The notes under the pieces were generated by a model. It was not told the origin of the DNA. It saw nothing but the letters and a program-made list of their open reading frames with translations, and ran no database searches. The translations under genes were made by a program, and so were the position numbers. Shown here piece after piece: positions 42,867 through 52,488 of a stretch of 64,000 bases of DNA (its first letter is position 1; every line of letters starts with the position of its first letter). Source of the DNA: Klebsiella sp. RIT-PI-d (GTDB lineage: Bacteria > Pseudomonadota > Gammaproteobacteria > Enterobacterales > Enterobacteriaceae); NCBI RefSeq assembly GCF_001187865.1, contig NZ_LGIT01000009.1, forward strand, positions 248,001 through 312,000. Reading direction: 5' to 3'.

Positions 42867-43208
42867 ATGACGATTTCTGCTCAGGTTATCGATACCATCG
42901 TTGAATGGATAGATGACAATCTGCATCAGCCGCTGCGCATTGAAGAAATTGCCCGTCATTCTGGCTATTCGAAATGGCATTTGCAGCGTCTGTTTTTGCA
43001 ATATAAAGGTGAGAGTCTCGGGCGCTATATCCGCGAGCGCAAGCTGCTGCTGGCCGCCCGCGATCTGCGTGATACTGACCAGCGGGTTTACGACATCTGC
43101 CTGAAATACGGTTATGAATCGCAGCAGACGTTTACCCGGGTGTTTACCCGCACTTTCAATCAGCCGCCGGGAGCCTATCGCCGCGAAAACCATAACAGTG
43201 TGCACTAA
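42867..43208 (+). CDS. ramA: AraC/XylS-family activator RamA
   Basis: The 113-residue protein is nearly identical to RamA of Klebsiella/Enterobacter/Salmonella: two helix-turn-helix units (LRIEEIARHSGYSKWHLQRLF and VYDICLKYGYESQQTFTRVFTR) with no effector domain. It activates acrAB-tolC, micF and other mar-box genes, giving multidrug tolerance. GAGAGAGGGGAGC precedes the ATG. It is co-transcribed with romA and repressed by RamR. Confidence 0.96.
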   Translation: MTISAQVIDTIVEWIDDNLHQPLRIEEIARHSGYSKWHLQRLFLQYKGESLGRYIRERKLLLAARDLRDTDQRVYDICLKYGYESQQTFTRVFTRTFNQPPGAYRRENHNSVH

Positions 43209-43259
43209 GGACGAGTAACGGCATATCCTCCTGCGCTTGCCGTATTCGACATCGCGGGC

Positions 43260-43508
43260 CTATTCTGCCAGTGAAAACCAGCGGCGCCAGATAAAGCGAA
43301 TAATCAGATATTCGATAATGCCGAGCGCCAGAAACCACAGGCAAAATAACAGGGTATAGAGCTGGCTGAGATCCATCAGGTGGAACACGGCGATAAGCTT
43401 TTTCGCGAGGACCAGGCCGAGTGACGGCGCGGGCAGCAGCAGGCAGGACAGGAACGCCAGCAGCAAAATGCCGCCGGCGGTCATCAGGGTTTCAAGCGGA
43501 TGTTTCAT
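43260..43508 (-). CDS. ybdJ: Small inner-membrane protein YbdJ
   Basis: The 82-residue protein has two transmembrane segments (about residues 9-28 and 50-72) and matches E. coli YbdJ (MKHPLETL..., LSCLLLPAP, FHLMDLSQLYTLLFCLWFL, IRFIWRRWFSL). Function is unknown. It lies downstream of ybdK on the same strand, as in E. coli. Confidence 0.92.
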   Translation of the reverse strand: MKHPLETLMTAGGILLLAFLSCLLLPAPSLGLVLAKKLIAVFHLMDLSQLYTLLFCLWFLALGIIEYLIIRFIWRRWFSLAE

Positions 43509-43569
43509 GGGCCGTTAATCTTCTGTTAAAAATCGTATGGCGCATTGTAAAGCCTGACCACCAGAGCGG

Positions 43570-44688
43570 CTAGCATGCAGCCCAGATTTCCGTGTGCTTT
43601 TGTACCAGCCCGATGAGCGATCCGCCATCGACAATAAAATCGCGCATCAACTGAACGTCGCTTCTGTCCGCCTTAAGCATCAGGGCGATGTTGTCCAGCG
43701 CGCTTCCGGCGTTCAGTTTATCGGCGTAGGGCATCAGCCGTGGAAGCAGGCGCGTGAGATCGTCGGCAATGGTGCATTGCTCACCGGTATGGACATCGGT
43801 TAGCACACCCTCCAGTCCGTAGCGACAGGCCTGAAAGCGATTAAATTTGTACAGCAGATAATCCCGCTCCTGATGCTTAAAGGGCCGTTCAGTCAGGATC
43901 CAGCTGGCCAGCGTCTGAATGAATCCGGCAGTATTAACCGCCTGTGCCAGGGTCAGCGGCGTATCCATCACCCGCACTTCCACCGTGCCAAATTGCGGGC
44001 TGGGGCGAATATCCCAGTGTAAGTCCTTAATGCTGTCGATGGTGGAGGTATAACTCAGGCGGCGAAAAAGCCCTTCGAAGTCCTGCCAGTTATTTACCCA
44101 CGGCATTGGGCCGTTATCGGGAAACGCAGAAAAAATATTCAGCCGCGACGAGGCAAACTTACTGTCGGCGCCCTGAAGATAGGGCGAGGCGGCATTCAGG
44201 GCAATAAAATGCGGCACAAAACGCGACAGGCCGTGCAGCAGATAGAGAGCATCATCGCCGTTCTTGCAGCCGATATGCACATGCTGGCCAAATACCGTCG
44301 CCTGCCGGGTCAAGTATCCGTAGTATTCCAGCGTCTGTTTATAACGCTCGCTTTTGCTGACTTCCTGGCGCTGCCACGTCTGGAAGGGATGCGTCCCGCC
44401 GCCGCATATGTTCAGGTGATGTTTCCCGGCAGCGTGCAGGATGCTGTGCTGGATGGCGGAAAGCTCGCTCGCCGCCTGATCAATATCCCGGCACACGCCG
44501 GTTGCAACTTCCAGCATACTTTCGGTGATATCGTGTTTTACCTCTCCGGCTTTCACGTCGGCCTGCACCGCATCAATCAGCGTTGAGGAGTCCTGACTGA
44601 GATCGTAACCCGGCGGGTTAACCACCTGTAGCTCCAGCTCGATACCCAGGGTTAAGGGATCGGAGGTATGAAAATCGGGCAGGGACAT
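43570..44688 (-). CDS. ybdK: Carboxylate-amine ligase YbdK
   Basis: The 372-residue protein of the GCS2/YbdK family has weak gamma-glutamylcysteine-ligase activity in E. coli. Its motifs are [14 protein letters not shown] (ATP/Mg site), [23 protein letters not shown] and [11 protein letters not shown]. The physiological substrate is unknown. The frame opens at 44838, but ATG 44688, directly after AGGAGGCCAGTT, gives the family length. It probably forms an operon with ybdJ. Confidence 0.94.
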   Translation of the reverse strand: MSLPDFHTSDPLTLGIELELQVVNPPGYDLSQDSSTLIDAVQADVKAGEVKHDITESMLEVATGVCRDIDQAASELSAIQHSILHAAGKHHLNICGGGTHPFQTWQRQEVSKSERYKQTLEYYGYLTRQATVFGQHVHIGCKNGDDALYLLHGLSRFVPHFIALNAASPYLQGADSKFASSRLNIFSAFPDNGPMPWVNNWQDFEGLFRRLSYTSTIDSIKDLHWDIRPSPQFGTVEVRVMDTPLTLAQAVNTAGFIQTLASWILTERPFKHQERDYLLYKFNRFQACRYGLEGVLTDVHTGEQCTIADDLTRLLPRLMPYADKLNAGSALDNIALMLKADRSDVQLMRDFIVDGGSLIGLVQKHTEIWAAC

Positions 44689-44756
44689 AACTGGCCTCCT
44701 CGCATTATGTTTATGATAAGTATAGAAGCGAGTGGCCGGACAGGAATACTCAGGCG

Positions 44757-46304
44757 TTAACCGTCCGGCGATGCGGCGCTTATCTGGGCGGGAGGTGCAG
44801 ATCTCTGGCTTCGCGTCATCGTCACTGCCTGCTGCCACTCGTGCCAGCGCTTTTGCAGACGACCGTGGCGGGCCATGTCAGGTTCAAAGACGGCGTGCGC
44901 CGGCAGGACGTGGCGCAGGGCTTCAACCTCCACCGTCAGCAACGCTTTACGTGCCAGTAGTGCCGCGCCAATAGCGGAAAGTTCGGCTACGTCGCTGCGC
45001 ATCACCGGACAGCCCAGCAGGTCAGCCTGATACTGCATGAGCCAGTTATTTTGAGTGGGACCGCCATCCACCATTAATGCCTGTAACGCAAAGTCGTTAT
45101 GCTGGCGCATGGCGACGGTCACGTCGGCTATCTGATAGGTAATTGACTCCAGCGCGGCGCGGATCAAATGCGCCCGCTTTACGCCCCGGCTCAGACCATG
45201 AATGAGCCCGCGCGCCTGTTCATCCCACCACGGCGCGCCGAGACCGGTTAATGCCGGAACAAAATAGACGCCGAGCGTAGACGCCACGGCAGCAGGAAGC
45301 GTATTGAGCTGGCGCGCAAGCTCGGCGGGAGGAAGATCGCTTAGCCCGGTGCTGTCAGCCATCCATGCTACCGCATCACCGGTGTGCGGGATATTGCCCT
45401 CCAGGGCGTACACCAGCCGTTCGCCATCGTGCCAGGCGATCGTGGTGGCCAGCGTATTGACCCCACACTGGGTGGACGACACCGGAGCCATTACCGATGA
45501 ACCGGTGCCGTAGGTTGCTTTTACGCGTCCTTCCGCGCCGAGGCCGTGGGCAAATAACGCCGCGTGAGAATCGCCGATCATTGCGAGGATTGGTATTCCG
45601 TCCGGGATATTTTTCAGCCCCCGCGTGCGGCCAAATTCGCCGCTGGAAGGGCGGATCTCCGGCAGCGCGGCGCGGGGAATGCCAAATAGCGTCAGCATTT
45701 CCTCATCCCAGGCGGCGGTATGGAGGTTGAAAAGCTGGGTGCGCGAGGCATTAGAGTAGTCGCAGCAAAATGCCTGCCCGCCGGTGAGATGCCACAGTAA
45801 CCAGCTGTCTACCGTCCCGAGACAAATCTCCGCATCGGCCGCCAGCGTCTGGCCGTCAGGTACGGCATCCAGCAGCCAGCGCATTTTTGAGGCAGAAAAC
45901 AGCGGGGCAACGGGCAACCCGGTCAGGGCTTTTATCCGTGGCTCGGCTCCGGACTGGCGCAGCTCCTGACAAAATGCCGCGCTGCGTGAGCATTGCCAGC
46001 TAAGCGCAGGGCCGATGGCCCGGCCGTTGCGCCGATACCAGCCCACGGCCGTCTCACGCTGATTGCTGACCGCCAGCGCCGCCACCCGATCGGCACCTAC
46101 CGCGGCCACCGCCTGCGAGACAACATCAACAGACGCCTCAATCAGCAGTTCTGCCGACTGCTCCACCCAGCCTTCACGCGGGGTATGAATCGACAATCCG
46201 CGTGAGAACATCGCCACTACCTTACCCGATGCATCAATTGCCACGGCCTTAGCATTGGTTGTGCCTTCATCCAGCGCAATAATAATCTCTTTACTCACCG
46301 ACAT
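44757..46304 (-). CDS. FGGY-family carbohydrate kinase
   Basis: The 515-residue kinase has the FGGY ATPase fold: an N-terminal phosphate motif [16 protein letters not shown], a central [14 protein letters not shown] with [10 protein letters not shown] (phosphate 2), and [21 protein letters not shown] (adenosine motif). It is nearest to the glycerol/erythritol/pentulose kinase types. It is the last gene of the transketolase-isomerase-kinase operon, 17 bases after the isomerase, and probably phosphorylates the keto-sugar that the isomerase makes (apulose or another pentulose by inference). Confidence 0.85.
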   Translation of the reverse strand: MSVSKEIIIALDEGTTNAKAVAIDASGKVVAMFSRGLSIHTPREGWVEQSAELLIEASVDVVSQAVAAVGADRVAALAVSNQRETAVGWYRRNGRAIGPALSWQCSRSAAFCQELRQSGAEPRIKALTGLPVAPLFSASKMRWLLDAVPDGQTLAADAEICLGTVDSWLLWHLTGGQAFCCDYSNASRTQLFNLHTAAWDEEMLTLFGIPRAALPEIRPSSGEFGRTRGLKNIPDGIPILAMIGDSHAALFAHGLGAEGRVKATYGTGSSVMAPVSSTQCGVNTLATTIAWHDGERLVYALEGNIPHTGDAVAWMADSTGLSDLPPAELARQLNTLPAAVASTLGVYFVPALTGLGAPWWDEQARGLIHGLSRGVKRAHLIRAALESITYQIADVTVAMRQHNDFALQALMVDGGPTQNNWLMQYQADLLGCPVMRSDVAELSAIGAALLARKALLTVEVEALRHVLPAHAVFEPDMARHGRLQKRWHEWQQAVTMTRSQRSAPPAQISAASPDG

Positions 46305-46321
46305 AACAGGCTCCGCCGTTT

Positions 46322-47740
46322 CTACTGATGCAGGTAGGTATTGACGCCGAGATAGCGCGTAAAAGCTTCGTGGAGGACGTCAGCGCTGGCAGAGTGATTC
46401 ATCGCGACGTGATGCTCGAACCCGTTGCGGCAAATCCAGTTCAACAGATTTTCCAGATGCGGTACTTCGATTACCGCCCGACAACCCACTGTATCCAGCG
46501 GATCGTCTACCGATTTCCCCGCGCCAACGTACGCTTTAATTTCGCCGGTTAAATCATCGGTGCTGAGACGGAAATAGGTCAGGTCCCCGCTGCGCAAACG
46601 ACCGTGCACTGCGCCGCAGGTGTTCTCTTTGCCGACGGTAGTGCCGATGATGTCTGCGGTGCCCATATGAGGATTATCAAGACTTTCGGCTGCGAAGTTT
46701 CCGCAGTGAAAAAGCACGCATTTGTTACGATCGTCGCCAAAATTATTGTTCCAGTCGGCAATAGAGGCCGGACTCATATTGCTGCTCGCCAGCGCGTACA
46801 TTGACAGTGCGCCCATTACATCGACTTCACAGGCGCTCGGCATCAGTTGCCCGGACATCACGCTCATGATCGAGCAGACATTAATGCCAAGATTTTCCTG
46901 AAGCGAGGTCCAGCACTGGATGGCGGTGGTGTCGATATCATTGGCGATCACCCATTCGCTGATCACCACGAACAGTTTCGCCATCGTCACCAGTTTGTCT
47001 GCCGGAATACCGCTGGCATCGGCGTTGTCGATCAGCAGGCGACGTTTTTCGTCGACGCGAATATCATTGTCGCGCAGCAGTTTGATGCGGGTAAAGACTT
47101 CGGAGAGATCGAGGGTTTCAACCGCGATCCCGAGGCGCTCAAGCAGTTTTTCGCTATAGCGGACGGTGTTAAAGCCCGCCGGACGCGCGCCGATAGCGCC
47201 GACGCGTACACCGCGCATACTGCTGACCACCCGACAAATCTGTTCAAAGCGCTGTAAATCCCCGGCAAAAATATCGCCATCAAGGGCGCAGACGTGCTGG
47301 GTCGTTAATGTGAAAGGGATACCATACTGACGCAAGTTATTGCACAGCGAAATTTTGCCGCAGAAGCTGTCCCGACGGGTGGCGAGGCCCATTTTATCCA
47401 GATTGTCTTCCTGCGCCTGCACCAGCACCGGCACGTTCAGCCCGGAGAGACGCAGCGTTTCCGCCACCGCTTTTTCATCGCCAAAGTTTGGTAGCAGTAC
47501 CACCACACCGTGAATGCTATCGCGATGGGTGCGAAACAGTTCGGCGCAGGCTTTCGCCTCCTCGCGGGTTTCCACGCCGCCCAGCTGAGTCTGGGTTTCA
47601 CTCACCATAATGGTCTTAATGCCGAGACGGGCAAATAGCGCTACTGCCTGTTCACGTGCTTCCGCCACCAGATAGCTGGGGAAAAATCCCCGGTTACCAA
47701 TAATGACCGCCATGGTGAGTTGTTGAGGAATTCGGGACAT
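46322..47740 (-). CDS. L-fucose/L-arabinose isomerase family sugar isomerase
   Basis: The 472-residue protein belongs to the fucose/arabinose isomerase fold group. It has an N-terminal sugar-binding-like domain (VVVLPNFGDEKAVAETLR), a middle region with CWTSLQENLGINVCSIMSVMSGQLMPSACEVDVMGALSMYAL (metal-site glutamate and aspartate), and a C-terminal histidine region (FEHHVAMNHS). It should interconvert an aldose and a ketose. With the kinase and split transketolase it fits the aldose-isomerase step of a branched pentose pathway. Precise substrate is not determined. Confidence 0.82.
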   Translation of the reverse strand: MSRIPQQLTMAVIIGNRGFFPSYLVAEAREQAVALFARLGIKTIMVSETQTQLGGVETREEAKACAELFRTHRDSIHGVVVLLPNFGDEKAVAETLRLSGLNVPVLVQAQEDNLDKMGLATRRDSFCGKISLCNNLRQYGIPFTLTTQHVCALDGDIFAGDLQRFEQICRVVSSMRGVRVGAIGARPAGFNTVRYSEKLLERLGIAVETLDLSEVFTRIKLLRDNDIRVDEKRRLLIDNADASGIPADKLVTMAKLFVVISEWVIANDIDTTAIQCWTSLQENLGINVCSIMSVMSGQLMPSACEVDVMGALSMYALASSNMSPASIADWNNNFGDDRNKCVLFHCGNFAAESLDNPHMGTADIIGTTVGKENTCGAVHGRLRSGDLTYFRLSTDDLTGEIKAYVGAGKSVDDPLDTVGCRAVIEVPHLENLLNWICRNGFEHHVAMNHSASADVLHEAFTRYLGVNTYLHQ

Positions 47741-47775
47741 TGCATAATCTCCAGTAAGCTTCAGCGTAATTATTG

Positions 47776-48723
47776 TTATTGTTGGGCGTGATACAGCGCG
47801 GTGGCGTTTTTCACTACGCCTGCCGCGTCAATTTCGTGTCGTGCGCGGGTTGCGGCGCGGTCGGCGGCAATGGCGTAGTGACCATCCGCGATGCCGAGTC
47901 GGCGCAGCGGAATGCCGCATCCGGCTTCTGCCAGCACTTCCGCCACCAGACTGCCCACGCCACCGTTGATATTGTGCTCCTCTACGCTGACCACAGCCTT
48001 ATGCCCTTTCAGCAGCTCGAGAAGCCGGGCGGTATTGCAGGGACGAATAGAAGGTACACCGATCACGCTGGCCTCAATACCGGCTTGCGCCAGTTGTGTG
48101 GCGGCATCGACAATTTCGTGCACCGTCGAACCCATGGCGACCAGCGCGATATCCGTACCTTTACGCAGGATATCAATATTGCCGGGGGCGAAACGGTAGT
48201 CCGCATCGTGCAGTTCCGGGAGAGCTTTCCCGTCAAGCCTGATATAAACCGGACCAATATGTTCCAGCGCGTAATCAATAATTTGTCGGCACTCCAGCGG
48301 GCAGGAGGGGGCATAGATTTCGATATTGCCAAAGCCGCGCAGCACCGAGATGTCATCAATACTGTGGTGGGTGCTGGCCAGCGGGCCATAGCTGGCCCCG
48401 GCGTTCAGGCCGAACAGCTTAACGTTAGTGTTGTTGTAGCAGACATCGACTTTGATCTGCTCGTTGGCGCGGGAAATCAAGAAGGGTGCAGCGTTACAGG
48501 TTACGGCAATCTTACCGCCAATCGCCAGACCCGCGGCCGCGCCCACCAGCGTTTGCTCGGCAATCCCGACGTTCACCAGCCGGTCGGGGAATTTTTTAAT
48601 AAACGGCGAGATTTTGGCGGTTGAAGTGGAGTCGGCGACCACCGGTACCAGATCCACGCCGCGCTCGACGGCATCCATAAACGCATTCACCATGACCGTG
48701 GCGAGATGTTCGCTATTACGCAT
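47776..48723 (-). CDS. Transketolase, C-terminal subunit
   Basis: The 315-residue protein is the pyrimidine-binding plus C-terminal half of a split transketolase: FPDRLVNVGIAEQTLVGAAAGLAIGG carries the catalytic glutamate, followed by GASYGPLASTHHSIDDISVLRGFGNI and DIALVAMGSTVHEIVDAATQL. It overlaps the N-terminal subunit gene by 8 bases, so the two are translationally coupled and form one enzyme. Split transketolases act in D-apiose breakdown (apulose-4-phosphate transketolase) and in some other dedicated sugar pathways. Confidence 0.9.
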   Translation of the reverse strand: MRNSEHLATVMVNAFMDAVERGVDLVPVVADSTSTAKISPFIKKFPDRLVNVGIAEQTLVGAAAGLAIGGKIAVTCNAAPFLISRANEQIKVDVCYNNTNVKLFGLNAGASYGPLASTHHSIDDISVLRGFGNIEIYAPSCPLECRQIIDYALEHIGPVYIRLDGKALPELHDADYRFAPGNIDILRKGTDIALVAMGSTVHEIVDAATQLAQAGIEASVIGVPSIRPCNTARLLELLKGHKAVVSVEEHNINGGVGSLVAEVLAEAGCGIPLRRLGIADGHYAIAADRAATRARHEIDAAGVVKNATALYHAQQ

Positions 48724-49546
48724 CTTTCAGTTCCTCCAGTGCCAGTTCGATCTCTTCCCCTTTCGGTACCCGGTGATGCCATTCAGGGCGTCCCTGAATA
48801 AAGGAGATCCCCGCGCCTTTCGTGGTGTTGGCAATAATCACCTGTGGCTTACCGTTGGGCGTTAACCCTTCCAGCGTAGCAACCACATCCGCCATATCGT
48901 TGCCACGACATTCGGTCACTTCCATCCCGAACGCGCGCCATTTCTCATCCAGCGGATCGGTATTCATGATGTCTTTGGTCGACCCTGCCAGCTGAAGATT
49001 ATTTTTGTCGTTAATGATGATCAGGTTATCGAGCTGATAGTGTGCCGCCACCAGCGCCGCCTCCCAGTTACTGCCTTCTGCCAGTTCACCGTCGCCGGTA
49101 ATGGCAAAAACGCGACGTTTGCTGTTGCTGCGTTTCGCCGCCAGCGCGATGCCGACGGCCACCGGCAGACCGTGGCCAAGCGCCCCGGTGTTTAGTTCAA
49201 TGCCCGGCGTTTTGTGTTTTACCGGGTGGCCCGGCAGGTGCGAGTCCGCGTGTTGATACGTTGACAGCCACTCGACGGGAATAAATCCGGCTTCGGCCAG
49301 CACGCAGTAATAGCCGCCGACGGCATGACCTTTAGACTGGATATAAATATCGCGCTCGTCGCTCTCTTGCAGGGCGGGCGAGCAGTTCAGGATGCGAAAG
49401 TAGAGGGCGGTCAGCAGTTCAACCTGCGACAAATCTGCCCCGGTATGACCGCCTGCCGGACTTTCCGCATTGAGGACAATAATGCGACGACGGACGGCAC
49501 GCGCTTTTTTCTCAAGCTCCTCAACGGAGAGCGAAAACGGATTCAT
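48716..49546 (-). CDS. Transketolase, N-terminal subunit
   Basis: The 276-residue protein is the ThDP pyrophosphate-binding half: TGALGHGLPVAVGIALAAK, ITGDGELAEGSNWEA (the GDG motif) and LIIINDKNNLQLAGSTKD (closing NN). It needs the next gene's product to make an active enzyme. It is the first gene of the four-gene sugar operon; the control region with tandem operators lies between it and the divergent SorC regulator. The housekeeping transketolase is a single chain of about 660 aa, so this is a specialised enzyme. Confidence 0.9.
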   Translation of the reverse strand: MNPFSLSVEELEKKARAVRRRIIVLNAESPAGGHTGADLSQVELLTALYFRILNCSPALQESDERDIYIQSKGHAVGGYYCVLAEAGFIPVEWLSTYQHADSHLPGHPVKHKTPGIELNTGALGHGLPVAVGIALAAKRSNSKRRVFAITGDGELAEGSNWEAALVAAHYQLDNLIIINDKNNLQLAGSTKDIMNTDPLDEKWRAFGMEVTECRGNDMADVVATLEGLTPNGKPQVIIANTTKGAGISFIQGRPEWHHRVPKGEEIELALEELKDA

Positions 49547-49852
49547 AAAGCACCTCTTGAATGTTTAATCTTCTATGAATAAATATTCAATCAGGGTAAA
49601 AAAAGATCCTGAACACCTACTAACGCGGCATAGCGACGCGGTATTCTGTCTGCTCAGAATATATATTCACTACTGATTTATTATTCATGGGATAAAGATA
49701 TGCCCAGTTACCCGATTTGTCTATCACCCCAGGAGCGTGGGTTTACAGAAAAGCGAGTACGATCACACTTGATCGCGGATGAACGCGGCGGCTGGCTTGT
49801 TAAATATTCAGTAATGCATAAAAATAACAGGCAGAAAATTAAGGGGAACGCT
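49547..49852. promoter_or_regulatory. Divergent control region, transketolase operon / SorC regulator
   Basis: The 306-base gap contains a TGAATA-AA-TATTCA palindrome at 49576-49589 close to the transketolase start. At 49656-49687 it contains a tandem site: AGAATATATATTCA, four bases, then TGATTTATTATTCA. The same tandem layout occurs before the ABC transporter operon (57924-57955). These are the probable operators of the SorC-type regulator. Confidence 0.75.
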
Positions 49853-50803
49853 ATGTCTAAGCAGGATGAACAGCGCTTGCTGGTGAAGATCGCCACGCTT
49901 TATTACAGTGAAAATAAAAAGCAGTCCGAGATAGCCTCGCTGCTCCACCTTTCTCAGTCGTTTGTCTCGCGGGCGCTCACGCGCTGTCAAAAAGAGGGAC
50001 TGGTGAAAATCACTGTCGTACAGCCGACCCATATCTTCGTCTCCCTTGAGAAGGCTATTGAAGAGCAGTACGGCATTCGCCAGGCAATCGTGGTTGATAC
50101 CGGTGAAATCTCCAGTAATATGCAGATCAAACATGCTATCGGCAGCGCGGCGGCACACTATGTCGAAACCCGCCTGCGTCCGGAAGACCTGGTAGGGATC
50201 TCCTCCTGGAGCAGCACCATCCGCTGCATGGTCGATGAGATGCATCCCCAGAACATTCGCGCCGCCGGTGTGATCCAGCTATTGGGCGGGGTTGGCCCTA
50301 ACGGTAACGTACAGGCCACTATCCTGACTCAACAACTGGCCGCGCATCTGGGCTGCCCTGCGTGGCTGCTACCGTCCCAGAGTATCGAACATTCGGTTGA
50401 AGAACGCACCCGGCTGGTGAGTAGCCCGGACGTGGCCGCCGTGGTGGAAAAGTTCGCCGAAGTCGACGTGGCGATTGTCGGCATTGGCGAACTGGAGCCT
50501 TCTCAACTGCTGAAAAACTCCGGCAATTATTACAACGAACAGATGCTAACTCTGCTTTCTGAACGCGGGGCGGTAGGTGATATTTGCCTGCATTACTACG
50601 ACGGTGCAGGCAATCCGGTCCTCACCCCACAGGAAGATCCGGTCATTGGTATGGAGCTTTCGCAGATCCGCGCCTGTCCGCAGGTCATTGCCCTCGCCGG
50701 CGGCCCGGAAAAAAGCAATGCTATTCGTGGCGCATTGCAGGGAAATTACATTGACGTGCTGATCACCGATTACCTGACCGCCCGCAGCCTGGTGAAAGCC
50801 TGA
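49853..50803 (+). CDS. SorC/DeoR-type sugar-binding transcriptional regulator
   Basis: The 316-residue regulator has an N-terminal helix-turn-helix (KQSEIASLLHLSQSFVSRALTRCQKEGLVKI) and a SorC sugar-phosphate-binding domain (AIGSAAAHYVETRLRPEDLVGISSWSSTIRCMVDEM, VIQLLGGVGPNG, IRACPQVIALAGGPEKSNAIRGAL). It is divergent from the transketolase operon and probably senses a phosphorylated intermediate of that pathway. The start at 49853, after AAGGGG, was preferred to 49700 because the extra N-terminal residues do not resemble the family. Confidence 0.9.
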   Translation: MSKQDEQRLLVKIATLYYSENKKQSEIASLLHLSQSFVSRALTRCQKEGLVKITVVQPTHIFVSLEKAIEEQYGIRQAIVVDTGEISSNMQIKHAIGSAAAHYVETRLRPEDLVGISSWSSTIRCMVDEMHPQNIRAAGVIQLLGGVGPNGNVQATILTQQLAAHLGCPAWLLPSQSIEHSVEERTRLVSSPDVAAVVEKFAEVDVAIVGIGELEPSQLLKNSGNYYNEQMLTLLSERGAVGDICLHYYDGAGNPVLTPQEDPVIGMELSQIRACPQVIALAGGPEKSNAIRGALQGNYIDVLITDYLTARSLVKA

Positions 50804-51033
50804 CGGCCGGGAGATGCTATTGCACCGGAGAAGATAGAAAAACGTTTTGTCACCCTGGTAAGGATCGCCGGTCTTGACAGATAACGTTAAGGCCGTGCTG
50901 TACTCCGTTTGCTGTTGCATACCGTAGAGGGTCATCCCTGACAGTTTCTCCGGCCGGTACACGCTGACGCGCGACCGATGGGGTCGTCACTCGTTGTCGT
51001 CCTCCGGCCGGAGCCGGACTACGTCCTTTGGCG
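50804..51033. other. Non-coding gap after the SorC gene
   Basis: I find no credible gene in this 230-base stretch. It contains several short inverted repeats, among them TCCGGCCGGA near 51000-51010 (TCCGGCCGG followed by AGCCGGA). One of these probably ends the SorC transcript. A minus-strand frame entering the SorC gene is not convincing. Confidence 0.35.
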
Positions 51034-51294
51034 TTAGTTCTTTTGTTCGTTCAGGCCTGCAAGCGTATGCAGGTACGGCACATGCTGAGCCGCAATCTCC
51101 GGGGTATCCATCGCTTTCAGCCAGCTTCTGGCCTCATGAATTTCAACTAACCGTTGATCGCTGGCTTCCATCCTGGCCATAAAACCTAACTCGTCGATCA
51201 GAGAATAAACGCTAATCTCTTTTTCGCTGAGTGCCAGGCTAAGTGCCGCTTCGCCAATAATGACGTGGCCTATCTCGTCTTCTGGAAATAACAC
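51034..51294 (-). CDS. Small acidic protein, possibly YmgA/AriR-like
   Basis: The 86-residue acidic, helical protein starts at GTG 51294 behind a near-perfect ribosome-binding site AAAGGAGG, 8 bases away, which strongly supports coding. I do not recognise it with confidence. The segment VIIGEAALSLALSEKEISVYSLIDELGFMARME resembles the helical core pattern of the AriR/YmgA connector proteins (a hydrophobic helix, short break, then a second helix). Its place beside the ariR and ycgZ homologues supports a related regulatory role, but this is inference. Confidence 0.6.
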   Translation of the reverse strand: MLFPEDEIGHVIIGEAALSLALSEKEISVYSLIDELGFMARMEASDQRLVEIHEARSWLKAMDTPEIAAQHVPYLHTLAGLNEQKN

Positions 51295-51346
51295 GTTAAA
51301 ACCTCCTTTCTACGAGTTTATGACAACCGCCCTACACACTGTAGAC

Positions 51347-51360
51347 CCTCTCAAGAGAGG
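51347..51360 (-). repeat. Small inverted repeat upstream of 51034-51294
   Basis: CCTCTC and GAGAGG separated by AA, in the presumed promoter/leader of the GTG-started gene. Role unknown. Confidence 0.3.
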
Positions 51361-51523
51361 CGTAGCAAAATAAATGCCATTCTCCCAATAAAAGCGGGTA
51401 TTCGGATTAATCGCCACGAAGGCAGTAAGCTATATCACCATTACGGATTAAAAAAGCGGCTGCTGTTTCGTTTGCCGGGCGTAAGGTGTTACACTGGATG
51501 GACATCCAATAGTTGGAGGAGCT

Positions 51524-51727
51524 TTGATAAAAAATCAAATCGGAAGAGGCGTTGATTTTAGTGAACTGATGGGACAGGTTGTCGTTGACCTGCTGGCCTC
51601 CACTAAAGTTATTTCCGTTCACGATATTATAGAGTCTTTACACAACGTGATGGAAATCACTGAAAATCAGTGCAGACGCGAAAACTGCAAGATTTTAATC
51701 GACATGCTTACCCGCAAATTGCATTAA
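51524..51727 (+). CDS. AriR/YmgB-like small regulatory protein
   Basis: The 67-residue protein has the AriR/YmgB pattern: ELMGQVVVDLLASTKVISVHDIIESLHNVMEITENQCRRENCKILIDML, i.e. two helices that pair in a dimeric four-helix bundle. It starts at TTG 51524 behind GGAGGAG; an in-frame ATG at 51569 would give a shortened product. Members act as connectors of the Rcs phosphorelay, affecting biofilm and acid resistance. It points toward the ariR homologue, with a terminator between them. Confidence 0.65.
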   Translation: MIKNQIGRGVDFSELMGQVVVDLLASTKVISVHDIIESLHNVMEITENQCRRENCKILIDMLTRKLH

Positions 51728-51778
51728 TTTAGCGACGGGTAAAGGATCTTATTTACCATGAAAAGTCACAACTTTCCT

Positions 51779-51815
51779 GAGCAGACAGCCGCTAAGGTCA
51801 GCGTCTGCTCTTGTT
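51779..51815. terminator. Bidirectional terminator between convergent AriR-like genes
   Basis: GAGCAGAC (51779-51786) pairs with GTCTGCTC (51803-51810), followed by TTGTT on the plus strand. Confidence 0.65.
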
Positions 51816-52104
51816 AGTGCGTTTGTCCAGCGTGTGCGGAGCGCGGGAAAAAGTAATCTTCATCATCCGTTTGACGACCTATCACGATTTCAAGACAGCT
51901 ACGCAGAATATCCAGTTCTACCACGTCCGCGGTGTTCTCAAGCTTGCTAATCAGGCGCAAAATGATTGCCTTGTTAGACAGCATAACGTTGTCTGCAATC
52001 AGATTCATAATTACGCCGTCAAGTACGTCCTGTTCTGCTGCATACATATCACCCGTATCGAGAAAATAAGCATGAAGTGGCGTAGTGTTAGTGATCTGGC
52101 GCAT
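51814..52104 (-). CDS. ariR: Biofilm/acid-resistance regulator AriR (YmgB) homologue
   Basis: The 96-residue protein matches AriR: EQDVLDGVIMNLIADNVMLSNKAIILRLISKLENTADVVELDILRSCLEIVIGRQTDDED, compared with VLGQAVTNLML...NKNIILSLIHSLE...IRKTLEIVLRYTADDM in E. coli. It is a small dimeric helical protein that modulates the Rcs phosphorelay, favouring colanic acid and repressing curli; in E. coli it is controlled by the blue-light sensor BluF and its MerR-like repressor BluR. It lies downstream of the ycgZ homologue. Confidence 0.85.
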   Translation of the reverse strand: MRQITNTTPLHAYFLDTGDMYAAEQDVLDGVIMNLIADNVMLSNKAIILRLISKLENTADVVELDILRSCLEIVIGRQTDDEDYFFPRSAHAGQTH

Positions 52105-52188
52105 AGTGTGTTCTTCTCTGTCGTATGACGTTTGTAGCGTTCAGGTAAGAGATCGCGTCATACCTGAACAGATTCACAGATTCCATGT

Positions 52189-52467
52189 TTAAAAAAGCAG
52201 GCCCAGCAGATCCTGATAAAGCTGTTTTTCATCATCCGATGTGGCGTTATCCATACGAGCCAGCAGTCGCAGACAAATCGCTTTACGGTTCAGCGTTTTA
52301 CCTGACTGTAAAATTTCTACCACGATAGCACCCAGTGCTTTCTGTTGATGGGCAAGCGTTGCCTGGCCAAAAAAGGCTGTAAGATGACTTGATGGTGCCT
52401 GAGGTTGCATAATCTGTTGCATATGTAGCCCAATTGTATGTTTAACGTTCGCCGTGGTGTTAAGCAA
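52189..52467 (-). CDS. ycgZ: Connector protein YcgZ homologue
   Basis: The 92-residue protein matches YcgZ in its core: LTAFFGQATLAHQQKALGAIVVEILQSGKTLNRKAICLRLLARMDNATSDDEKQLYQDLLGLLF. In E. coli ycgZ-ymgA-ariR is one operon repressed by BluR and induced by blue light at low temperature. Here ycgZ and ariR are 84 bases apart on the same strand without a ymgA between them. Repeated TTGTACA motifs lie upstream. An ATG at residue 16 is an alternative start. Confidence 0.85.
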   Translation of the reverse strand: MLNTTANVKHTIGLHMQQIMQPQAPSSHLTAFFGQATLAHQQKALGAIVVEILQSGKTLNRKAICLRLLARMDNATSDDEKQLYQDLLGLLF

Positions 52468-52488
52468 AGTTATACAATAATGACTAAG

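Noticed and set aside
50546..50962. Minus-strand frame extending from the SorC gene into the gap
   Set aside because: Most of it is antisense to the SorC gene; the remaining 57 residues match nothing I know and have no ribosome-binding site.
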